Assembly: GCA_024653385.1 (NCBI GenBank)
Contig: JANLFZ010000310.1
Span: 1 to 7,388, forward strand
Direction: 5' to 3'
Length of the DNA stretch: 7,388 bases
DNA from: Thermoguttaceae bacterium
GTDB taxonomy: Bacteria > Planctomycetota > Planctomycetia > Pirellulales > Thermoguttaceae
The number at the start of each line of letters is the position of its first letter. Within the stretch, counting starts at the first letter, position 1. The translations under genes were made by a program, and so were the position numbers. The notes beneath the pieces were generated by a model that was given only the letters and a program-made list of their open reading frames with translations, was not told the origin of the DNA and made no database searches. This document shows, piece by piece, positions 1 to 5,760 of this stretch.

Positions 1-468
1 CAACGACGTGAACACGCTGGCGGCGAACACCGGCGGGTCGATCAGCTTCCGGGACGCGGACGATCTGGCGATTGGGACCGTGGGGGCCACCACGGGCATC
101 ACGACCACGGACGACGACGTGACGTTGCGCGTTGGGACCACGCTGGCGATCAACGGAGCGATCAGCCTGGGGGCCGGCGACTTGACGCTCGACGCGGGCG
201 GGGCGGTGACGCAGACGGCGGCGATTACGGCCGATGGGCTGGAACTGTTGGGGACCGGTCCCTACACCCTGGACCTGGCGACCAATGACGTGAACACGTT
301 GGCGGCGAACACCGGCGGGTCGATCAGGTTCCGGGACAAGGACGACCTCAGCGTGGGCACGGTGGGCGGCACGACGGGCATCACGACCACGGACGACGAC
401 GTGACGTTGCGTACCGGCACCAACCTGTTCCTAAACGCTGCAATCAATCTGGGCGCGGGGACCTTCAC
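1..468 (+). repeat. Two in-frame copies of a 282-bp coding repeat
   Basis: Bases 1-186 match bases 283-468 at an offset of exactly 282 bp (94 codons). Two blocks are identical in both copies: 18-45 with 300-327, and 92-129 with 374-411. Between them the copies differ at many positions. The repeat encodes the NDVNTLAANTGGSI...TTDDDVTLR unit of the surface protein. The first copy may extend past the left edge of the window, so more copies are likely upstream. Confidence 0.9.
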
Positions 469-2164
469 GGTCAACGCCGGCGGTTCGATCGTGGACGATG
501 GCGACAACACCACGCGGATCATCGCGCACACCGCCGATCTGACCGCGGGCGGGGCCATCGGGGCCAAGGCCGGCACGGGGCAGATCGACACCCAAGTCGC
601 TTTTCTCGTGGCCTCGGCCGCCAACGGCGATATTGCCATCCTTGAGGCCGACGGCGCCCAACTGACTTCCTTGGTTGCGGCCGGCATGGGAGCCGACGCG
701 ACGCCGAGCGACGTCCAGGTCATCAACCAGACCGGGGACCTCGTGGTCGTGGCGATCGCGGCCCCCGATCGCGTGACCCTCGTCTCGCAGAACGGTTCGA
801 TTCTTGACGACCTGAACAACGCCACCGTGATCGCGGCAAGGACCGGCAGCTTCGCGGCAACCCACGCCATCGGCGCCGAGCCCTTGGGGTTCGTGGGCAA
901 TCTGCACCAACTCGATACGAGGATCGACGCTTTGCTGGCGACCGCGGGGCCCGGGGGCCTGTTCGTTACCGACAAGGACAGCCTCGACCTTTACAATCCC
1001 ACGGCCGTGGGCGATATCTCGTTGGCCTCGGACGACGGCGAATTGAAACTGCGCACCGGCCGCGTGGTCACCAGCACGGCCGGCAACGTCACGCTCGGCG
1101 CCGCCGACTTGCTCACCCTGCGGCTTGGTTCCGTCGTCTCGGCAGCGCATTCCGTGACCTTGCGGCTGGGCACCGATCACGACGGCGGCGAGGGACAGCT
1201 CTACGGCACGATCGTGGTGGGACCGGCGGGCACGGCACAGGTCATCGGCGGCGACGGTCCCGACGTGCTCAAGGTCTTTCTCGATGCCGTCGTCCTGCCC
1301 GATACGGGCCTCGGTTTCGAGGGCGGCGGCGGTGTCGATACGCTGCGGCTATTGGGCACGTCAAGTTCCGATCTGTTCCGTGTCGACGACGGCGCCGGCA
1401 ATGTCTGCTGGAGGCGCGAGTCCCAGCCCGCGTACCGGCGGATTGTCAGTAACTACCACAGCCTCGAATTGATCCAGGTTCAGAGCAAGGACCGCGACGA
1501 TCGGGTGATGTTCGCCCTGGGCGGGCGCAATGCCGGGCTGTTGTTCGAGGGCGGCTCGGGCGAAGACGCCCTTTCGAACGGGCTCCAGATCCAGGGTAGC
1601 GCCGGCAACGACACCATCGCCGTCGGCCCGGGCCACCGGTTCCAGATCGTCGATGTGGCGATTCTCCAGATGTTCGGCATGGCCGGCAACGACACGATGC
1701 TCAACGACACGAGCATCCCGTCGATCCAGAGCGGCAACGACGGCAGCGACACGATCACCGGCGGGTTCTCGCGCGACGTGATCTTCGGAGGCCGCGGGAT
1801 CGACCATCTGTCCGGCCGCGCCGGCGACGACTTCATCTTCGCCGACATCGATTACCGGGTCGACCAGCTCTACGACATTCTGCCGGCCGAAAACGGCGAC
1901 ACCTCCAACGGCGGCAGCGGTGTGGATACGCTGGTCCACGCGGGCATCGATCTGCCCGACGGCGGCGGAGACGCGGGCAACGAGATCATTGCCGATGCCT
2001 CGGACCTGACCGTGGTGGATTGGCTGACGGGCCGATTCCCGGCATTGACCCCGGGGAACGTCGCGGACGCCCTGTTCCGGGCGCTGAGCAAGAGCGACAC
2101 CTTGGACGAGCAACGGATCAAGAAGGGACGCCAGGCCTGGTACTTCCTGACCGACCCATGCTAG
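2..2164 (+). CDS. Giant repeat-containing surface/secreted protein, C-terminal part (5' end outside window)
   Basis: The reading frame is open from the first bases, so the gene begins upstream; a GTG at 8 is an internal valine, not a start. About 720 residues are visible. The first third is Gly/Ala/Thr/Asp-rich beta-repeat sequence (for example TGGSI, TTDDDVTL, LGAG, AGGAV), like filamentous-haemagglutinin or adhesin-type beta-helix proteins of planctomycetes. Two repeat families are visible, with periods of 94 and about 104 residues. The last third (1247-1840) carries degenerate GGxGxD-type motifs such as GGDGPDVL, GGSGEDAL and GGRGIDHL, resembling haemolysin-type (RTX) calcium-binding repeats. 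A non-repetitive tail with basic residues ends in Cys. I see no autotransporter barrel, LPXTG, PEP-CTERM or dockerin at the C-terminus, so the export and anchoring route is unknown. Adhesion or a structural cell-surface role is inferred from family style only. The TAG stop overlaps the stop of the convergent receptor gene. Confidence 0.85.
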   Translation, partial: NDVNTLAANTGGSISFRDADDLAIGTVGATTGITTTDDDVTLRVGTTLAINGAISLGAGDLTLDAGGAVTQTAAITADGLELLGTGPYTLDLATNDVNTLAANTGGSIRFRDKDDLSVGTVGGTTGITTTDDDVTLRTGTNLFLNAAINLGAGTFTVNAGGSIVDDGDNTTRIIAHTADLTAGGAIGAKAGTGQIDTQVAFLVASAANGDIAILEADGAQLTSLVAAGMGADATPSDVQVINQTGDLVVVAIAAPDRVTLVSQNGSILDDLNNATVIAARTGSFAATHAIGAEPLGFVGNLHQLDTRIDALLATAGPGGLFVTDKDSLDLYNPTAVGDISLASDDGELKLRTGRVVTSTAGNVTLGAADLLTLRLGSVVSAAHSVTLRLGTDHDGGEGQLYGTIVVGPAGTAQVIGGDGPDVLKVFLDAVVLPDTGLGFEGGGGVDTLRLLGTSSSDLFRVDDGAGNVCWRRESQPAYRRIVSNYHSLELIQVQSKDRDDRVMFALGGRNAGLLFEGGSGEDALSNGLQIQGSAGNDTIAVGPGHRFQIVDVAILQMFGMAGNDTMLNDTSIPSIQSGNDGSDTITGGFSRDVIFGGRGIDHLSGRAGDDFIFADIDYRVDQLYDILPAENGDTSNGGSGVDTLVHAGIDLPDGGGDAGNEIIADASDLTVVDWLTGRFPALTPGNVADALFRALSKSDTLDEQRIKKGRQAWYFLTDPC
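482..990 (+). repeat. Two degenerate ~104-residue protein repeats (GSI[VL]DD type)
   Basis: A second repeat family follows the 282-bp units. One copy starts near 482 (GSIVDDGDN, then IIAHTADLTAGGAIGA and later QIDT). The other starts near 794 (GSILDDLNN, then VIAARTGSF, HAIGAE and later QLDTR). The start-to-start distance is 312 bp, which is 104 codons. DNA identity is low, so this is an older duplication than the 282-bp one. It is recognisable mainly by the ordered motifs GSIxDD, N-x-T, IGA and LDT. Confidence 0.65.
1247..1840 (+). other. Glycine/aspartate-rich, RTX-like motif region of the surface protein
   Basis: Scattered motifs of the form GGxGxDxL lie at 1247-1270, 1322-1345, 1550-1573 and 1595-1618. 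A tighter cluster at 1733-1840 reads GNDGSDTI, GGFSRDVIF, GGRGIDHLS, GRAGDDFIF, spaced nine residues apart as in haemolysin-type calcium-binding parallel beta-rolls. In the known family, Gly and Asp side chains bind Ca2+ between turns. Only the last cluster is regular enough for a short beta-roll. The earlier motifs are isolated and could be chance in Gly/Asp-rich sequence. Confidence 0.6.
2161..2164. other. Shared CTAG carrying both stop codons of convergent genes
   Basis: The surface-protein stop TAG is at 2162-2164 on the plus strand, and the receptor stop TAG is at 2163-2161 on the minus strand. The coding regions overlap by four bases. There is therefore no room for a terminator between the genes, and each transcript must run into the other gene's 3' end. 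Confidence 0.9.
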
Positions 2165-4518
2165 TAGACCCAGTTCATGCCGACGTACGGCGTGAAGCCG
2201 GGCGACAGCACTCGGGTCGCGTCGGCCGCAAAGCCGGTCGGCCCGATCAACCGCAGGTCGAGGTGCTCCTGGTAGTTCTTGTCGAACAGGTTGTCGATGC
2301 CCGCGAAGAAATTGAGGTTCTCTCGGGCGTTCCAGTAGGCGCGCAGGTTCCAGACCGTGAACCCGGGCGTTGCTTCCTCGATGACCCGCAGGTCCTGGCC
2401 GCCATGCACCCGGATCGTACCCAGGCGGTCCTGGTTGTCGACGATCCGCGCTTCGCACTCGATGCCCCAGCGGCGTTCCGGCCCGGCGTTGTGCAGCCGG
2501 GCGCCAAGCCGGGTGTCCAGCGGCGGGATCGAGGTCAACGGCGCGTGGATGGTCTGATCGCGTCCTTCGACGTAGGACATCGTGGCGTAGGGCGTCAGCC
2601 AGGTGGTCCAATCCCACTCGCCGGCCAGCTCGAAGCCCGCCAGGCTCGCGGCCGGGGTGTTGGTGAACAACAAGAGTCGGGCATCGGCGAAATCCGGCAC
2701 GACCACGGTGCCGTCGCGGTAGGTCACGTAATCGAGCAGCCAGGCGTAGAACCCCGTCATCCGGCCGCGCCACGTCTCTTGTTCCGTCGAAAGGCCCAGG
2801 TCGATCTGCCAGCTTCGCTCGGGATTCAACAGCGGGTCGCCCGTGATCCGGGTGAAGCCGCTCTGGGCCACGCCGAGGAACATCGCGTCGGCGTACCGCT
2901 CGATGAGCGTCGGCGGACGCTGGGCATGCCCGACCCCGCTGGTCAGCGTCCAGCACTCGTCCAGCGCGATGCGGTTATTGATGTAGAACGCGTAGAGGAC
3001 GTTCTGTTCCTCCGGATCGTTTCGGTTCAGGCTCGAACCCACGGGCACGTCGGCCATCCGGGCCTTCGTCTCCACGTAGTCCGCGCGGGCTCCGACCGAC
3101 AGCGTCCAGTCGTCGGTAAGCGGCGACGACCATTCGGCGAACACCCCGGGATCGACCGACCAGGCATGGGGCATGATGTTGACGATGGGCAAGGGCACGC
3201 CGTCCTGGAGCCACATCAGGCGTTCGGAGATCGTCTGGCCCAGGTAGCGGAGGTCGACCCCCGCGTTCACATGCGTGTCGTCCAGATCGCCGAACCGGGC
3301 GGCGACCCGACCGCCGCTGGAGTAATTGCCGCCGCGGGTTTCGCCGTCCACGTGGTTGGTGGTGCCGGGAAACTGCTGATCCAGGGCGTATTCCACGCGC
3401 TGCATGACCGGGAAGGCGTCGTTGTGCTTGTTCCGCGTGTCGCCGCGGAACGACGTGTTGTTGTACCACGCCTCGACGGCCAGCTCGCTCCATGGTCCGG
3501 TCGGATCGGTATCGACCACGCGCACGTTGAACGCGTAGGTGCCCAGGTGGCCGATGTCGAAGAACTGCCCGGGATACTCGGTGTGGGTCTGGTCGAAGCG
3601 GCTAAACGAGAAATCGAGGCGCTGGTGGGGCGTCAAGTCGCGGCTCAATTCGCCCCAGATGTCGCGGTTCTCGTAGCTGCTGGGGATTTTCAGGCTATCG
3701 CCCGCCTCGTAGTCGCTCCCTTTACGGTGGCCGTAGCTCATCCGGTAGCCCCAATCCGGGCCGCCGCCGTAGGCGGTTTCGCGGCCGTAAAGTTGTCCGC
3801 CGTTGGTGCGCACAATGCCCGAGGTGAGAAAGTGGTTCTCGAAGGACTCGTAGCGCGGGGTCGGGGTGCGGACCACGTCGATGAAGGCAAACCCCGGACC
3901 GTAGCGCAATCCGTAGGGCCCGGGCACCACGACCACATCCTGGATCATGCCCGGATCGATCTTGCTCAGCATGGTGTCCAAGTCGAGCCGCGCGGGAAAC
4001 CAGTAGGCGCCATCGGCCTGGGTGTAGATCTGGCCCATCCGATACCCGCGCACGTGCGGGTCGAAGGAGACTTGCGACCTGCGCTGCACATCAACGGCTT
4101 GGACGCTGGGCGACGTGGCGAGCATCTGCTCGACGCTCGTTCCCGCGTTCGTTTTCACTTCACCCGACGTGACACCCTCGGCACCCGAGAAAAGCTGTTC
4201 GCGCCGCGCGAGCAAGGCTTGCACCTCGCCGCCAGTCACCCCCCCTGGGCCGATTTCGGTCGGAATCGTGGGGAGCGGGGGCTGCTGTGGTATCGTGGGC
4301 TGGAGCGGCATGGTGGGCTGGAACATCCCGGCCGCCAGGCGGATCGCTCCCCCACGCGGAAGCAGCGAGTCTTCTTCGCCCGCCGCTTCTTCGCCGGGAC
4401 CGTCGGACGTGTCGTCGGCCCAGGCCATGCCTTCGCGTTCGTCAGCCGAGGCGGGTGGGGTCACGCCGGTAAGGCCCGCCAGCAACAACATCCCGGTCAA
4501 CCAAGCGATCCTTCTCAT
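2161..4518 (-). CDS. TonB-dependent outer-membrane receptor
   Basis: The protein has 785 residues if started at the ATG at 4516-4518. I prefer this start over an in-frame ATG 13 codons upstream (4557) because it gives a clean signal peptide (MRRIAW, hydrophobic LLLAGLTG, cleavage after PASA near residue 25) and a purine-rich ribosome site. After an acidic stretch and a Pro-rich segment (residues about 65-91), the plug domain spans about 125-220. It shows SVEQMLATSPSVQ, HVRGYRMGQIYTQADG, a DP..I..V.VVPGPYGLRYGPG segment and an IDVV strand, all in the order typical of TonB receptor plugs. The remainder (about 230-785) is aromatic-rich beta-barrel with LNPERSWQIDLGL and FFAGIDNLFDKNYQEH, both typical of late barrel strands, and an aromatic end (WVY). 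It should import a scarce ligand using TonB-ExbBD energy. The ligand cannot be read from sequence; no barrel motif clearly indicates siderophore, cobalamin or copper. It is transcribed divergently from the kinase gene. Confidence 0.92.
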   Translation of the reverse strand: MRRIAWLTGMLLLAGLTGVTPPASADEREGMAWADDTSDGPGEEAAGEEDSLLPRGGAIRLAAGMFQPTMPLQPTIPQQPPLPTIPTEIGPGGVTGGEVQALLARREQLFSGAEGVTSGEVKTNAGTSVEQMLATSPSVQAVDVQRRSQVSFDPHVRGYRMGQIYTQADGAYWFPARLDLDTMLSKIDPGMIQDVVVVPGPYGLRYGPGFAFIDVVRTPTPRYESFENHFLTSGIVRTNGGQLYGRETAYGGGPDWGYRMSYGHRKGSDYEAGDSLKIPSSYENRDIWGELSRDLTPHQRLDFSFSRFDQTHTEYPGQFFDIGHLGTYAFNVRVVDTDPTGPWSELAVEAWYNNTSFRGDTRNKHNDAFPVMQRVEYALDQQFPGTTNHVDGETRGGNYSSGGRVAARFGDLDDTHVNAGVDLRYLGQTISERLMWLQDGVPLPIVNIMPHAWSVDPGVFAEWSSPLTDDWTLSVGARADYVETKARMADVPVGSSLNRNDPEEQNVLYAFYINNRIALDECWTLTSGVGHAQRPPTLIERYADAMFLGVAQSGFTRITGDPLLNPERSWQIDLGLSTEQETWRGRMTGFYAWLLDYVTYRDGTVVVPDFADARLLLFTNTPAASLAGFELAGEWDWTTWLTPYATMSYVEGRDQTIHAPLTSIPPLDTRLGARLHNAGPERRWGIECEARIVDNQDRLGTIRVHGGQDLRVIEEATPGFTVWNLRAYWNARENLNFFAGIDNLFDKNYQEHLDLRLIGPTGFAADATRVLSPGFTPYVGMNWVY

Positions 4519-4527
4519 CGCACACGA

Positions 4528-4536
4528 CCCCCCCTC
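4528..4536 (-). promoter_or_regulatory. Probable ribosome binding site of the TonB receptor
   Basis: On the minus strand the sequence GAGGGGGGG lies at 4536-4528. Its G-rich end is 9 bases from the ATG at 4518, and its GAGG core is about 14 bases away. It is a loose Shine-Dalgarno match but supports the 4518 start over the ATG at 4557. Confidence 0.5.
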
Positions 4537-4543
4537 GGGTATA

Positions 4544-4602
4544 GAGACGCCGAACATCCGGAAAACTCGGATAAAGTCTCATTTTCCTCTTCGACGGGAA
4601 AA
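4544..4602 (-). promoter_or_regulatory. Possible switching hairpins in the receptor mRNA leader
   Basis: Read on the minus strand, the leader has TTTTCC (4602-4597), GGAAAA (4587-4582) and TTTTCC (4565-4560). The middle hexamer can pair with either flank: with the first over a 9-base loop, or with the second over 16 bases. A nested pairing GAGAC/GTCTC (4580-4576 with 4548-4544) around ATCCG/CGGAT (4572-4568 with 4560-4556) also competes with these. The structure ends 7 bases before the ribosome site, so folding could affect translation. This is base-pair reading only; I matched it to no known family, and no transcript start is known. Confidence 0.35.
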
Positions 4603-4684
4603 CCCATGGGCCTTTAGTGGGAGCCAAACCAGCCACCACGCCGGGGATCTTCGCCGGTAAGCTGGGACATCCTTTGTGACTTTG

Positions 4685-4699
4685 ACGGCACGCCGTGCC
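4685..4699. repeat. Short overlapping palindromes in the intergenic region
   Basis: ACGGC-AC-GCCGT (4685-4696) and GGCAC-GCC-GTGCC (4687-4699) are perfect 5-bp inverted repeats sharing bases. They could be an operator or a small hairpin. In sequence this GC-rich such palindromes also arise by chance. Confidence 0.35.
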
Positions 4700-4784
4700 C
4701 GCGCGGTCCTCGAAGACCCTCTCGGGCTGCGGTGCGACGAAATCGGCCAGCGACACCAAACCATGTGACGACCCACCCCCCAGA

Positions 4785-4790
4785 TATATT
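4785..4790 (+). promoter_or_regulatory. Possible -10 box for the kinase gene
   Basis: TATATT is the most AT-rich hexamer just upstream of the kinase gene. It ends 34 bases before the ATG at 4825. No good -35 hexamer lies 16-18 bases upstream, so this is a weak candidate based on position and contrast with GC-rich surroundings. Confidence 0.25.
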
Positions 4791-4824
4791 GAGCCGGTCA
4801 TCCCGGAGCACTATCCTGGATTAC

Positions 4825-5760
4825 ATGGCAGGCTACCTGCAACAATTCGAAGGGAGCGAGCTGGTCCCCGGGTATCGGTTGATCGAATACCTCGGTGGCG
4901 GTTCGTTGGGGGACGTGTGGAAGGCGTCCGCGCCGGGCGGGGCCTTGGTGGCGCTAAAAATCGTCAATCTCCGCCGCAGCGGCACGGTCCACGAGTTTCG
5001 CGCGCTCGAGCAGATCAAGAACATTCGGGCCCCGAGTCTCGTCCCGGTTTTTGCCTACTGGCTTCTGGACGAGACCGGCCGCGTGATCTCGGACGTCGAG
5101 ACCAGCCCTTTGCTTCAGCCTTCGGGAAGAGCGTCGCCGGCTCGCGGGCCGATGGTCTCGACCGGTCCACAGCCCGCTTGGCTCGTCATGGCCATGGGGC
5201 TCGGATCGAAGAGCCTTTTTCAGCGGCTTCAAGAATGCCTTGGCGAGGGCCAGCCCGGCATTCCCTGGCGCGAATTGCTGGACTATATGGAGGACTCGGC
5301 CCGGGGGATCGACTACCTCAACCAGCCCCCCGAGCAGCGCGCGTCGATCATCCACGGCGACATCAAGCCGCACAACATCTTGATCGTGGGGAACGCGGCC
5401 CAGATCTGCGATTTCGGCCTGGCTCGCCAGATCAACTCGATTCGCAGCACGAACATGCCCCTGGGCACCGTGGCCTACGCGCCGCCCGAACTCCTCCAAT
5501 CGCAGGCGCTCCACCAGAACACCGACCAATACAGCCTGGCCGTCAGCTATATCGAGCTTCGCACAGGCGTCCTTCCCTTCGAGGGCGCCACGGTGGTGCA
5601 GATTTGGGAGCGGCACCTAAAGGGCGAGTTGGACCTGTCGGCGCTCAAGCCGTGCGAGCGTGCGGTCATCGCCCGGGCGGTTGCCCTGGACCCCAACCAG
5701 CGTTGGCCGTCGTGCCGCGAGATGGTCCGCGCGTTGCGCCGGGCCTGCGAGGCGGACGAG
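4825..5760 (+). repeat. Kinase repeat unit 1 (predicted active)
   Basis: Residues 1-312. All catalytic landmarks are present: the glycine loop, K45, alpha-C Glu (E62, or E57), catalytic D179, metal-binding N184, DFG D196, P+1 threonine T215 and the C-lobe R293. The loop is HGD rather than HRD, the non-RD type, which in known kinases often does not need activation-loop phosphorylation. A Ser/Pro/Arg-rich insert (residues about 90-118) sits between strands beta-4 and beta-5. The unit ends in CEADE (308-312). Confidence 0.85.

Larger units (their letters stand above)
4519..4824. promoter_or_regulatory. Divergent intergenic region between receptor and kinase genes
   Basis: These 306 bp separate the two divergent start codons and should contain both promoters. 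I see no convincing gene, tRNA or standard riboswitch core. Contents, left to right: the receptor ribosome site; a set of alternating GGAAAA/TTTTCC hexamers with nested stems (4544-4602); a CCAGC/GCTGG stem around a CCGG/CCGG stem (4629-4665); a GC-rich palindrome (4685-4699); and a TATATT box (4785-4790). Long open frames crossing the region in several frames reflect GC content. Confidence 0.6.

Noticed and set aside
1..468. The 282-bp repeat as a mobile element or CRISPR-like array
   Set aside because: The period is a multiple of three, the copies are in frame and code for a regular protein repeat, and there are no spacers or terminal inverted repeats.
262..1180. Two long minus-strand frames inside the surface-protein gene
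   Set aside because: They are antisense to a repeat protein, low in motif content, and mirror the repeats of the coding strand.
1361..2956. A 531-codon open frame on the minus strand across the convergent gene ends
   Set aside because: It overlaps two better-supported genes and its composition is Arg/Ala/Gly/Asp-rich with no motif. It is a GC shadow.
2020..4617. An 865-codon open frame on the plus strand, antisense to the receptor
   Set aside because: It lies opposite a well-supported receptor. Its translation is Arg/Gly/Val/His-rich without domains. High GC at third positions removes stops from antisense frames.
4519..4824. A cobalamin, FMN or c-di-GMP riboswitch upstream of the receptor
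   Set aside because: I looked for the conserved cores on both strands and found none, only unclassified hairpins.
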